Of a stretch of 64,000 bases of DNA, positions 8,221 through 15,332 are shown piece by piece; within the stretch, counting starts at the first letter, position 1, and every line of letters starts with the position of its first letter. The DNA comes from Phytohabitans maris (GTDB lineage: Bacteria; Actinomycetota; Actinomycetes; Mycobacteriales; Micromonosporaceae). The stretch spans positions 1 through 64,000 of the forward strand of contig NZ_JAVHUY010000054.1 in NCBI RefSeq assembly GCF_031085175.1, read 5' to 3'. Position numbers and translations under genes: made by a program. A model generated the notes under the pieces. It saw only the letters and a list, made by a program, of their open reading frames with translations, made no database searches and was not told where the DNA came from.

Positions 8221-9192
8221 GTGGCACGCTATGCCGCGCGTCGCACCGTAATCACCGCTCTCGTCGCTGTCGCGACCGTGCTCTCCAGTGGCACGGTGGC
8301 GCACGCCCAGCCGAGCCCAGCCGAGATTGAAAAGCAGATCGACGAGGCCTGGGTCAAGCTGGAGCCGCTGGCGGAAAAGCACAACGCGACCAGGCTGGAC
8401 CTCCAGGCGAAGCGCAAGAAGGCTGACACGCTCGCGAAGAAGATCGCGCCGCTGCAGCTGCGGATCGACCTCGCCATGGCGAAGGTGGGAGAGTACGCGG
8501 CCGCGCAGTACAAGGGCGGTAACTTCTCGGCGGTCAACGCGGTGCTTACGACGGGTTCGCCCACGACGTTCGCTGACCAGCTCGAAGTGCTCGAGATCTT
8601 CGCTCGACGCTCACAAAAGGACATCCAGGCGGTCGTCGACCTCCGCGCGCGCTACATGGCGCAGAAGGAGCCGCTCGACCAGCTCGTCGGCCAGCTCACC
8701 GAGGAAGAGGCGCAGCTGGCGGTGAAGAAGAAGCAGCTCGACGCCGAGATCACCAAGCTGGAGAAGATGCGCCTCACGGCGTACGGCTCCGGTGGCGGCA
8801 TCGGCGACCTGCGGCCGGCCCCCTGCCCCGTAGAGTACGACGGCAGCGCCGGCGCCAAGGCGGCCAAGTTCGCCTGTGCCCAGATCGGCAAGGGCTACGT
8901 CTTCGGTTCCGAGGGTCCCAGCACGTACGACTGCTCGGGCCTCACGATGAAGGCATGGGCCGCCGCGGGCGTGGGTCTGCCGCACAACGCCGCCCGCCAG
9001 CGCGGTCAGGTCCCCTCGGTCAGCCGGAGCAACCTCAAGGTCGGCGACCTCGTCTTCTACTACAACGACCTGCATCACGTCGGCATCTACGTCGGCGGCG
9101 GCTACATCGTCGACGCGTCCAAACCCGGCGTCCCGATCCGCATGCGCACCATAAACGCCGCGCCGATCCACAGCTACGGCAGACCCGGATAA
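8221..9192 (+). CDS. Secreted NlpC/P60 peptidoglycan endopeptidase
   Basis: This 323-residue protein starts with GTG after GGAG (8206-8209). It has a signal peptide ending near HAQPS, a long charged coiled coil (about residues 35-185) and a C-terminal NlpC/P60 domain (about 205-323). The catalytic cysteine is in YDCSGL, the histidine in DLHHVGIYVG, and the domain closes with SYGRPG. Proteins with this order (RipC/CwlO type) cut the D-Glu-mDAP stem-peptide bond; the coiled coil usually docks on FtsEX-like regulators. Transcription is probably controlled by the upstream c-di-AMP riboswitch, tying wall hydrolysis to turgor signalling. A rho-independent terminator follows. Confidence 0.92.
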   Translation: MARYAARRTVITALVAVATVLSSGTVAHAQPSPAEIEKQIDEAWVKLEPLAEKHNATRLDLQAKRKKADTLAKKIAPLQLRIDLAMAKVGEYAAAQYKGGNFSAVNAVLTTGSPTTFADQLEVLEIFARRSQKDIQAVVDLRARYMAQKEPLDQLVGQLTEEEAQLAVKKKQLDAEITKLEKMRLTAYGSGGGIGDLRPAPCPVEYDGSAGAKAAKFACAQIGKGYVFGSEGPSTYDCSGLTMKAWAAAGVGLPHNAARQRGQVPSVSRSNLKVGDLVFYYNDLHHVGIYVGGGYIVDASKPGVPIRMRTINAAPIHSYGRPG

Positions 9193-9266
9193 GCGTTACC
9201 CACCCCCGTGGCCGCCGCATGTCGCGTGTTCCCCCGTCACGCGACCCGCACCGGCCAGTAAAGGAG

Positions 9267-9305
9267 ACGCCCTCCCATCCACCCGGGGTGGGAGGGCGTT
9301 TCTTG
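9267..9305 (+). terminator. Rho-independent terminator of the NlpC/P60 gene
   Basis: An 11-bp perfect stem (ACGCCCTCCCA, 9267-9277; TGGGAGGGCGT, 9289-9299) is followed by TTTCTT. It lies 75 bases past the stop of the NlpC/P60 gene. Confidence 0.85.
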
Positions 9306-9330
9306 CTGCGGTTTCCCTTGCCCTGAGTTG

Positions 9331-9415
9331 CTCGCCGGTCGGCGTTCGGCTGCTTGTCGGCGCTCGGTTGCCTGGCGCTTGGCTGCTTGTCGGCGCTCGG
9401 CGCTCGGTGTGGCGC
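9331..9415. repeat. Short direct repeats between nlpC/P60 and dcd
   Basis: The 20-mer GGCTGCTTGTCGGCGCTCGG occurs at 9348-9367 and again at 9381-9400, inside a run of degenerate CGGTT, GCTT and CGCTCGG units. It lies between convergent genes and downstream of the terminator; no coding function is visible. Confidence 0.6.
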
Positions 9416-9997
9416 TTACTTGCCTGTTGGCCAGGTCCGCCAGTTCTTCCATGCCCGGCTCGGTGTGGGGCCGCGCTGTCCCTGGTAGCGGGAGCCGTAG
9501 ACGGTCGAGCCGTAGGGGTGCTCGGCCGGCGACGAGAGCCGGAAGATGCAGAGCTGCCCGATCTTCATGCCCGGCCAGAGCGTGATCGGCAGGTTGGCCA
9601 CGTTGGAGAGTTCCAGAGTCACGTGGCCGGTGAAGCCCGGGTCGATGAAGCCGGCGGTCGAGTGGGTGAGCAGCCCCAGCCGGCCCAGGCTCGACTTGCC
9701 CTCCAGGCGGCCGGCGAGCTGGTCGCCGAGGGAGATGACCTCCAGCGTCGAAGCCAGCACGAACTCGCCTGGGTGCAGCACGAACGCCTCGCCGTCCGGC
9801 ACCTCCACCTGCGAGGTGAGGTCGTCTTGCCGCACCGCGGGGTCGATGTGCGTGTACAGGTGGTTGTTGAACACCCGGAAGAGCCGGTCGAGCCGCACGT
9901 CGATGCTCGACGGCTGGACCAGTGCCGGCTCGAACGGATCGAGCGCGAGGTTGCCCGCCTTGATCTCGATGACGAGGTCACGGTCGGAGAGCAGCAT
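9416..9997 (-). CDS. dcd: dCTP deaminase (probably bifunctional, dUMP-forming)
   Basis: The ATG at 9997 gives 193 residues, close to the 190 of the M. tuberculosis enzyme. The core [20 protein letters not shown] holds the catalytic serine, arginine and glutamate region, and GQRGPTPSR forms the C-terminal lid. The T-A-G-F-I-D-P-G-F segment is the form found in bifunctional actinobacterial Dcd, which deaminates dCTP and hydrolyses the triphosphate to give dUMP. No Shine-Dalgarno is seen; a possible -10 (TATGGT) suggests a leaderless transcript. An SOS box stands 26 bases upstream, so induction by DNA damage is likely. Confidence 0.93.
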   Translation of the reverse strand: MLLSDRDLVIEIKAGNLALDPFEPALVQPSSIDVRLDRLFRVFNNHLYTHIDPAVRQDDLTSQVEVPDGEAFVLHPGEFVLASTLEVISLGDQLAGRLEGKSSLGRLGLLTHSTAGFIDPGFTGHVTLELSNVANLPITLWPGMKIGQLCIFRLSSPAEHPYGSTVYGSRYQGQRGPTPSRAWKNWRTWPTGK

Positions 9998-10023
9998 CAA
10001 CACACCATAGGGGACTACCTGTG

Positions 10024-10039
10024 TCGAACATACGTTCGA
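10024..10039. promoter_or_regulatory. LexA (SOS) box between dcd and the PPOX gene
   Basis: TCGAAC-ATAC-GTTCGA is a perfect match to the actinobacterial SOS box TCGAAC-N4-GTTCGA. It lies 26 bases before the dcd start and 4 bases before the first ATG of the divergent PPOX gene, overlapping a TACGTT -10-like element for the latter, so LexA could repress both directions. Confidence 0.85.
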
Positions 10040-10043
10040 TAAG

Positions 10044-10688
10044 ATGTTGGTCATGGCATCCTGGTCCGACTTCTCCACCGACGAGCCCCGCCTCGCGGAC
10101 GCGATCCGCACCCTCATGCAGCAGTACGGCCCGGGTCTGGGCTATCTGGCGACCGTGCGCGCCGACGGCGGCCCGCGGGTGCACCCGGTCTCGCCGGTCA
10201 TCACAGACGACGGGCTGTATTGCTTCGTGGTCGACTCGCCCAAGCGCCGCGACCTTGAGCGCGACGGGCGATACGCGCTGCACTCGTTCCCGCCGGAGGA
10301 CAGCGACGACGAGGCATACCTGGCCGGCCGCGCCACCGTCGTCACCGACCGTGCCAAGGTCGCCCGGCTGGCGGGTCACCTGCGCGCGGCGCCGCACGTC
10401 GACTGGCGCCTGTTCGAGTTCACGGTCGACGTGGCGATGATCGCCCGCCACGGCCGCAACGGCGCCACCCCGTTCGCGGTCGAGCCTCCGTCCCGCCCAG
10501 CGGTGCAGGTGTGGCTCGACCCGTCGGCCGCTTCGTCGTCACCGGCGCCGGTCGCACCTTCCGCGGAGGCGGCCTCGGGCTCGTCGACCGTCTCGGTGGG
10601 ACCGGGCAGGGCGGCGACCGACGTCCCCGCTAGGGCGCCCGAAACGCGTCCCATCCGCTCAGCATTCGGGCTGCCTGCCCCGGCGTGA
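10044..10688 (+). CDS. Pyridoxamine 5'-phosphate oxidase-like flavoprotein (PPOX fold)
   Basis: About 145 N-terminal residues form an FMN-binding split barrel: [21 protein letters not shown] is the first beta hairpin, and [12 protein letters not shown] and [13 protein letters not shown] follow. Members reduce F420- or FMN-linked substrates or act as heme or pyridoxine oxidases; the substrate here is not clear. The C-terminal 65 residues are Ala/Ser/Pro-rich and probably disordered. ATG at 10044 would be leaderless behind TACGTT; ATG at 10053 is the alternative. It shares the SOS box with dcd, and its 3' end overlaps the convergent metalloprotease gene by 59 bases. Confidence 0.75.
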   Translation: MLVMASWSDFSTDEPRLADAIRTLMQQYGPGLGYLATVRADGGPRVHPVSPVITDDGLYCFVVDSPKRRDLERDGRYALHSFPPEDSDDEAYLAGRATVVTDRAKVARLAGHLRAAPHVDWRLFEFTVDVAMIARHGRNGATPFAVEPPSRPAVQVWLDPSAASSSPAPVAPSAEAASGSSTVSVGPGRAATDVPARAPETRPIRSAFGLPAPA

Positions 10689-11664
10689 ACTCGTACATGC
10701 AGGCGTCCGTGCTGTAGTCCATGTAGTTGTGGATCGGGTCCTCACCCGGATCCTCCGTGCACGTGTCCCGCCCAGCCGGGCAGCCACTCGCCTGCGACGC
10801 CTCCGCGGGCGTGTCGTCTACGAGGTCGCCGTCCTCGGTGCATCCGTTCTGAAACGTGTGGAAGAGGTTGAGCCAGTGCCCGACCTCGTGCACGGCCGTG
10901 TCCCCCTCGTTGTAGGGCAGCGAGGTCCCACCCGGCAGCGACTCGCCCAGGATCACGACGCCGTCGCTGGGGTCCAGGGCCGGCTGCGGGTAGGTGGCCC
11001 AGCCGAGGAGGCTGTCGCTGAGGTCGCCGAGGTAGAGGTTGAGAGTGTCCATGCCGCCCACCCGGAGCGCGCTCTTCATGGCCAGCTCGGCCGCCGACTC
11101 GTAGACGATGGGGTACCAGTCCGGGTTGACCAACCGATCGACCCGCACCAGCTCAAACACGAACTCGGTCGACGCCCCGTACGCGGCGTTGAGCACCTCG
11201 ATCTGCGCGGCGATCATCTCGTCCGGGATGTTGCCGCCCTCCCTGGTGTCGTCGCCCGCGATGACATGGACGACGACCGGGACCGTCACCGCGGCCGTGG
11301 TCCGGGGCTGACCGGCAAGCCCTCGACGGGCGAGCGCCTGCTCCGTGAGCCGCTGCCGCTCCCGGACCTGTTCGGCGGTGAGATGATTCGGGTCACGAAC
11401 GGCCGTCGCAGCCCCACCCGGCCGCCCCCGCGCCGCGACGCCGACACAGCCGCCATCGTCGCTGGCGCTGGCGGCGTCGATGGCCGTGCCGCTCCCGCCG
11501 CCGGTCGCGCTGGCGCGGACGGTGCTGGCCTCTGCTGTGTCGGTGCTGGCCTTGCCTGCGCTGTCGGTCGCCGCGCTGGCGGTGCCGGGCCCGCCACCCG
11601 CTGCCGGGCCGCCGACGAACGCCGCAGCGGCGACCATGGCAGCAGCCACACGCCAAGCCCGCAT
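10630..11664 (-). CDS. Secreted zinc metalloprotease, M43 (pappalysin/cytophagalysin) family
   Basis: ATG 11664 follows GGGGAGGG at good spacing and gives 344 residues: a signal peptide, an Ala/Ser/Thr/Gly linker to about 95, and a protease domain. The zinc motif HEVGHWLNLFH (HExxHxxGxxH type) lies near residue 255. Cysteines in NGCTEDGD, SGCPAG and DTCTED and the Met-turn HNYMDYS follow, all in M43 order. The N-terminal propeptide-like segment contains PVVVHVIAGDD, the usual first strand. It is probably an extracellular protease; the substrate is unknown. The 3' end overlaps the PPOX gene on the other strand. Confidence 0.88.
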   Translation of the reverse strand: MRAWRVAAAMVAAAAFVGGPAAGGGPGTASAATDSAGKASTDTAEASTVRASATGGGSGTAIDAASASDDGGCVGVAARGRPGGAATAVRDPNHLTAEQVRERQRLTEQALARRGLAGQPRTTAAVTVPVVVHVIAGDDTREGGNIPDEMIAAQIEVLNAAYGASTEFVFELVRVDRLVNPDWYPIVYESAAELAMKSALRVGGMDTLNLYLGDLSDSLLGWATYPQPALDPSDGVVILGESLPGGTSLPYNEGDTAVHEVGHWLNLFHTFQNGCTEDGDLVDDTPAEASQASGCPAGRDTCTEDPGEDPIHNYMDYSTDACMYEFTPGQAARMLSGWDAFRAP

Positions 11665-11833
11665 CGCAAAGCCCTCCCCAGGTAACCCGAGCCAGCCTGC
11701 AGCGGACATTACCGTGCATCGATGTTCTTGAAAATAGGTACGTGCGGATTGGCACACCTTTGGGCGGCTTAAGCCCAGCTCCGGTGAGGTGCGTGCGTGC
11801 CCGTTGACCGACCAGGTACAGTGGTCTCCGCTT

Positions 11834-11907
11834 GCGGGTGTAGTTCAATGGCAGAACATCAGCTTCCCAAGCTGACAGTGCGGGTTCGATTCCCGTCACC
11901 CGCTCCA
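11834..11907 (+). tRNA. tRNA-Gly (anticodon CCC)
   Basis: GCGGGTG pairs with CACCCGC to form the acceptor stem. The anticodon stem TCAGC/GCTGA encloses loop TTCCCAA, giving anticodon CCC. The T arm is GCGGG-TTCGATT-CCCGT, with discriminator T and an encoded CCA at 11905-11907. A TACAGT -10-like hexamer lies at 11817-11822. The last 29 bases are repeated at 12694-12722. Confidence 0.95.
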
Positions 11908-12102
11908 CAGACGCCGACCTGGGCTTTCGCTCGATCTCGATCTCTATCCGTCGTTCGTGCCCGCTGTGCCCCTCCGGCATACGGGACGGACAGGCGGGAG
12001 GGAGACTGTTGACTGAGCTGCCACGAGCCGGAGACGATCGCCTAGAGTGACCGGCGTGTCTGCCGTGTGGATCGCATACATCGAGGGCCACCGAGCGTCG
12101 AA

Positions 12103-12327
12103 ATGAAGATCCGTACTCGGCGAGGAGTGACCGGCGATCAAGTGCGCGCTGCGTGCCAGTGGCCTGCGAAGCCGGTACGCGCGGGCTGGCACGACCATCC
12201 TGAGCACGGGCGCCGGCTGCTGGTGGTCGCCCACGACGAGCAGGGCCGGCTACTGAAAGTGATCCTTCAACCGGTCGACGTGGCCGATGGCACTTGGCGC
12301 CTTCGCACTGTCATCGTCGGAGGGTAG
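12103..12327 (+). CDS. Small basic protein, possibly DUF4258/RelE-like toxin
   Basis: This 74-residue protein starts at ATG 12103 (GTG 12067 is possible). It reads as RTRRGVTGDQVRAAC, a central basic segment, then two strands, RRLLVVAHDEQGRLLKVIL and WRLRTVIVG. That pattern of a helix followed by paired strands with a late Arg resembles DUF4258/BrnT-like members of the RelE fold, but the match is weak and made by eye. It is followed five bases later by the DUF1508-like gene and lies inside the tRNA-bounded insert. No other clue to function is visible. Confidence 0.5.
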   Translation: MKIRTRRGVTGDQVRAACQWPAKPVRAGWHDHPEHGRRLLVVAHDEQGRLLKVILQPVDVADGTWRLRTVIVGG

Positions 12328-12332
12328 AGCGC

Positions 12333-12659
12333 ATGATAGAGAGCATGCAGCAGGACGAACTGGCCGAGATCGACGTCACCGAGGACGAGTTTGACGCGAT
12401 GATGGCTGCGAGTGAGCCGGTGGAGGTGACCGGCCCTGCCGATTCTGCCCGCAACGTTCGGTTCGAGGTGATCAGTGGAGCTTCGCACACCTATCGGTGG
12501 CGGGTAGTTGCGCCGGACGGTGAGATCCTCGCTGTGAGCGCCAACGCGTATCGCAGCAGGGGAGACGTCCACCGCGCCCTCTCTCTGCTCGTGACCGCTA
12601 TGCAGCACGCTCCCGTGGTGGACGACGAGGAGATGATCGGCCACCGCAAGGCTGGCTAG
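12333..12659 (+). CDS. DUF1508 (YegP)-like small protein
   Basis: ATG 12333 follows GGAGGG at eight bases, giving 108 residues. An acidic N-terminus (QDELAEIDVTEDEFDAMMAAS) precedes one DUF1508-like unit, VRFEVISGASHTYRWRVVAP..GEILAVSANAYRS, with the typical R-W-R strand and the A-x-S-x-x-Y-x-S turn. Canonical YegP has two such units; this has one. With the preceding five-base-spaced ORF it forms an apparent operon. Acidic antitoxin-like N-termini next to a small basic partner make an antitoxin role possible, but this is inference. Confidence 0.6.
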   Translation: MIESMQQDELAEIDVTEDEFDAMMAASEPVEVTGPADSARNVRFEVISGASHTYRWRVVAPDGEILAVSANAYRSRGDVHRALSLLVTAMQHAPVVDDEEMIGHRKAG

Positions 12660-12693
12660 CTGCCCTCGTGCTCCTACGTGCCCGGCTTACAAG

Positions 12694-12722
12694 TGCGGGT
12701 TCGATTTCCGTCACCCGCTCCA
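12694..12722 (+). repeat. Copy of the tRNA-Gly 3' end (att-like direct repeat)
   Basis: The 29 bases TGCGGGTTCGATTTCCG...CTCCA repeat positions 11879-11907 of tRNA-Gly(CCC) with a single C-to-T change. No rest of a tRNA precedes it. Such 3'-end copies mark the far border of elements that integrated into a tRNA gene. The enclosed 815 bases have no integrase. Confidence 0.8.
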
Positions 12723-12761
12723 ATGCCTCCAGGGCTTTCGCTTTCCAGGCGTGTGACGGTG

Positions 12762-13166
12762 CTACGTCATGTCGACGAGCTGGAGGCCGTCGTAGGTCGC
12801 AAACGCGGCGAAGTCCTCGGCCCTGAGCGTGGCCAGCGGCAGACCTTCGGCCAGACAGCAGGCCGCGATCCAGGTGTCGTCGACCGGCCGGGGACGGCCG
12901 CGGAGTTGGGCACGCGCCTGGAGGGTGCCCCACGTCGTCGCCACCCGCTCGTCGTACCTCAGCACCGTCACGTGCTGGCGCCAGGTGGCGAGTGCGGCGC
13001 GTCGCTGCGGTCCCCGGCTCCGGCTCGCCGTCCACTTGGCCAGCTCGCCCAGCGTCACGAACGTGGTGCAGGGCTCCCTGGTCGCCAGCCAGGCGTGGAG
13101 GTGATCGGGCAAGCGGCCCAGAAAGCTGGCGGAGGCGACGTCGGTATCGAGTACGACGAAGGTCAC
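12762..13166 (-). CDS. VapC-like PIN-domain ribonuclease toxin
   Basis: This 134-residue protein starts at a GTG overlapping the antitoxin stop (GTGA). The PIN-domain acidic residues are visible: the first Asp in VVLDTDVAS, the Glu in LGELAKW, the Asp pair in VDDTWIAA and the last in RAEDFAAF. PIN toxins bind Mg2+ or Mn2+ and cut tRNA or rRNA. The preceding co-transcribed small gene fits VapB. The pair lies immediately beyond the tRNA-copy border. Confidence 0.88.
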   Translation of the reverse strand: MTFVVLDTDVASASFLGRLPDHLHAWLATREPCTTFVTLGELAKWTASRSRGPQRRAALATWRQHVTVLRYDERVATTWGTLQARAQLRGRPRPVDDTWIAACCLAEGLPLATLRAEDFAAFATYDGLQLVDMT

Positions 13167-13366
13167 GCCATGCCGGCCCGGCGGGACGCGTACAGGTCGG
13201 CGAGGAACTCGTCCAGCTCCTCATCGGACTCGAACATGCCGGGCACGACCAGCTCGTCCACCGAAGTGAGCGGGCGGACGCCCTGCCGGCGCGCCTGTTC
13301 CTCTGCCGGGACATGTTCGTCGTCGGTGTGCCGTTCGGGCAGCCACTCCGGGTTGCTCGACGTCAA
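13163..13366 (-). CDS. Putative VapB-like antitoxin
   Basis: TTG at 13366 stands eight bases after GGAGGAGG, better than the GTG at 13375 that abuts it. The 67-residue product is strongly acidic at its C-terminus (MFESDEELDEFLADLY), the part that typically wraps around a PIN toxin. No clear AbrB or RHH DNA-binding motif is visible in the first half. The assignment rests on the overlap with the PIN gene. Confidence 0.7.
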   Translation of the reverse strand: MTSSNPEWLPERHTDDEHVPAEEQARRQGVRPLTSVDELVVPGMFESDEELDEFLADLYASRRAGMA

Positions 13367-13417
13367 AGCGCTCACCTCCTCCGCTCGGCGCTCCGGCCAT
13401 CGTCCCACCGATCGTGC

Positions 13418-13516
13418 CTGGTGACAGGCGCCCACAGGAGGGCCTGGTCACAGACGCCCACAGGAGGGCCCTGGTGACAGACGCCGAAGGAGGGTCTGGA
13501 CAGGCGCCCAAGGCGG
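13418..13516. repeat. Four-copy ~26-bp tandem repeat
   Basis: Units CTGGTGACAGGCGCCCACAGGAGGGC begin at 13418, 13444, 13471 and 13496, with lengths of 26, 27, 25 and 21 bases and a few substitutions. The array lies between the divergent antitoxin and MazG-like starts. The changing unit length argues against a protein-coding repeat. Confidence 0.75.
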
Positions 13517-13569
13517 ATCGCGCGGACCAGCGGGCAAGCCCACGCCATCTTGCTGAGAGACTCGCGGGC

Positions 13570-13923
13570 ATGGGTGATCGGTTGGTGGAGTTTCAGGAGG
13601 AGGTGCGGGCCTTCGCCGAGGTTCGCGACTGGCAGCGGTTCCACACGCCGAAGAACCTTGCGATGGCCCTCGCCGGCGAGGTCGGCGAGCTCCTCGCGGA
13701 GTTTCAGTGGCTCACCCCGGAAGAGTCGGGTCGGGTGATGGGTGACCCCGACGCTGGCGGGCGGGTGGCGGCCGAGATCGGTGACGTCGTGGTCTACCTG
13801 GTGCGGTTGGCGGACGTGCTCGGCGTCGACCTCGTGGACGTCGCGCGCGCGAAGCTGGCCGACTCCGCGAAGCGTTACCCGGTGGGCTGGCAGCCGGCGT
13901 CAATCCGGGGCGAGGTCGTCTGA
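13570..13923 (+). CDS. MazG-like nucleotide pyrophosphohydrolase (DCTPP1/RS21-C6 type)
   Basis: ATG 13570 gives 117 residues, the length of the family; the frame runs on upstream only through the tandem repeat. The opening RDWQRFHTPKNLAMALAGEV and the metal-binding E-x-x-E helix (EVGELLAEFQW), then E-x2-D in AEIGDVVVYL, mark the all-alpha NTP-PPase fold. DCTPP1-like enzymes remove dCTP and modified dNTPs from the pool, giving NMP and pyrophosphate. Its 3' end overlaps the convergent phosphoribosyltransferase gene by 24 bases. Confidence 0.85.
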   Translation: MGDRLVEFQEEVRAFAEVRDWQRFHTPKNLAMALAGEVGELLAEFQWLTPEESGRVMGDPDAGGRVAAEIGDVVVYLVRLADVLGVDLVDVARAKLADSAKRYPVGWQPASIRGEVV

Positions 13924-14451
13924 GGTGAGCAGCGACCTGATGCTCAGCTCGGCCGCGACCTGCTTCCCGCAGTCGGCGACCACCGTCGCGCATCCCACGG
14001 GTGCCGCGCCCAGCGTGCGGATCACCTCGTAGAGCGCGCGTACCTGGGCGCCGGTCGTCACCCAGTCGTCCACGACCAGTACGCGGTCGGACGGGCCTAT
14101 CAACCTGCTCCGGATCCCCAGGCCCAGGCTCCGTCTCCGGTAGTCCGGTGCGGTGCGGGCCCAGGTGACCGGCTCGGCGATCTGGCGGTCGGCGCCCTCT
14201 TTGTGACCGGCCGCGAAGCCGACGCCCAGTGCGGTGGCCACCAGCGGGCCCAGCAGGTAGCCGGTCACCTCGGGCGAGACCACCACCGTCGGGCGCGAGG
14301 GGCGGAAGGGGTCGGCCAGGGCCGGCCCGAGCGCGGAGAGGATCTCCGCGTCGCGCCACCAGCCGGACATGTCGCTGACCAGGTGGGTGCTTTCCGGACC
14401 GGGGTCGATCCACCGGAACGTCTGGATTAGGCGTTTCACGAGGTCAGGCAC
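13900..14451 (-). CDS. PRPP-binding phosphoribosyltransferase-family protein
   Basis: The PRPP loop reads VLVVDDWVTTGAQV, as in type I phosphoribosyltransferases. A helix with VVVSPEVTGYLLGPLVATALGVGFAAG precedes it and a dimer-like region follows. The base-binding part is not diagnostic, so the substrate (purine, pyrimidine or none) is unknown. The start is uncertain: GTG 14517 lacks a ribosome-binding site, GTG 14451 has GGAAG eight bases before, and GTG 14439 overlaps a 16-codon leader ORF (14436-14486) that has its own AAGGAGG. Confidence 0.72.
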   Translation of the reverse strand: MPDLVKRLIQTFRWIDPGPESTHLVSDMSGWWRDAEILSALGPALADPFRPSRPTVVVSPEVTGYLLGPLVATALGVGFAAGHKEGADRQIAEPVTWARTAPDYRRRSLGLGIRSRLIGPSDRVLVVDDWVTTGAQVRALYEVIRTLGAAPVGCATVVADCGKQVAAELSIRSLLTSDDLAPD

Positions 14452-14547
14452 AGGAACATCTTCCGCCAGTGGGACAACCGACCCACGGCGCCTCCTTCGA
14501 ATGGCTGAACGTTTCACTGCAAAGTTGTACGAAAGCCATAGATCACT

Positions 14548-14578
14548 TTGACATCGGAAGCGCGCGGCTGGCTACGGT
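14548..14578 (+). promoter_or_regulatory. Putative sigma-A promoter, leaderless rlpA-like gene
   Basis: TTGACA (14548-14553) and TACGGT (14573-14578) are separated by 19 bases. The GTG of the next gene begins seven bases after the -10, so the transcript would start at or beside the start codon. Confidence 0.45.
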
Positions 14579-14584
14579 CCGCCG

Positions 14585-15205
14585 GTGACCGGAAAGCATC
14601 ATCGCAGGTCCCAGGGGAGTCGGATCAGCGCCGTGGCCTCGGCGGCCGTGGTTGGCGCGCTGCTCGTCGGCGGTGGCGTGGGCGCGGTCCAGCTGGTCGG
14701 CGCGCGGAGCCCGGAGACGGTGGAACTCGTCCCGCCGGCGACGGTGAGCCCGTCAGCGACGACCGACGCGCCGACGCCGGCCGCGACGAGCCAGGCCGCG
14801 CCCACGCCGAGCCCGACGAAGACACCGCAGCGGGCATCGCGCGGAAACGCCCGGAGCGCCGAGGCCAGCCCGACGCCGACCCCGAAGAAGTCCAGCCCCG
14901 AGCCCAGGACGGAAACGGTCACCTCCACCGGAAGCTGCGGGGCCTCCTTCTACGACGAGCCGCAGGGGACCGCGAACGGCGAGCAGTTCGACCCCGAGGC
15001 GCTGACCGCGGCGCACAAGACCTGGGCGTTCGGTACGCGGGTGCGGGTGACCAACCCGGACAACGGCAAGTCGGTCATCGTGCGCATCAACGACCGCGGG
15101 CCGTACGTCGACGGGCGGTGCATCGACCTGTCCCGGGCGGCGTTCCGGGCGATCGCCTCGCTGGATCTGGGGCACATCGACGTGCGCTACGAAATCCTGA
15201 AATGA
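14585..15205 (+). CDS. RlpA-like double-psi beta-barrel protein
   Basis: This 206-residue protein has a signal-anchor near residues 15-38, a Pro/Ser/Thr/Lys-rich linker (about 45-115) and a C-terminal RlpA-like DPBB domain. The domain shows [34 protein letters not shown] and [20 protein letters not shown], with the family Asp in INDRGP. RlpA proteins can act as lytic transglycosylases on denuded glycan strands. No SPOR domain is present. It should act outside the membrane, possibly tethered by the N-terminal helix. Confidence 0.88.
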   Translation: MTGKHHRRSQGSRISAVASAAVVGALLVGGGVGAVQLVGARSPETVELVPPATVSPSATTDAPTPAATSQAAPTPSPTKTPQRASRGNARSAEASPTPTPKKSSPEPRTETVTSTGSCGASFYDEPQGTANGEQFDPEALTAAHKTWAFGTRVRVTNPDNGKSVIVRINDRGPYVDGRCIDLSRAAFRAIASLDLGHIDVRYEILK

Positions 15206-15332
15206 CCGGGTGAGCCGAAATGACCGGGTGAAAGGCAACCCCCAGCCAAGCCGATCGCGAACTTTGCACCAGGTGGCCAAAACCCCATCGGTCGAGGGGT
15301 CAACTTCGTTCAGTCGCGCCCGTCGATCAGGC

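Noticed and set aside
11907-12722. Second tRNA gene at 12694-12722
   Set aside because: Only the T arm and acceptor end are present; the upstream bases do not form D or anticodon arms.
13418-13516. CRISPR array
   Set aside because: Units are directly adjacent without unique spacers and no cas gene is in the window.
13414-13569. 52-codon upstream extension of the MazG-like gene
   Set aside because: It runs through the tandem repeat with unit lengths not divisible by three, and homologous domains begin at the ATG at 13570.
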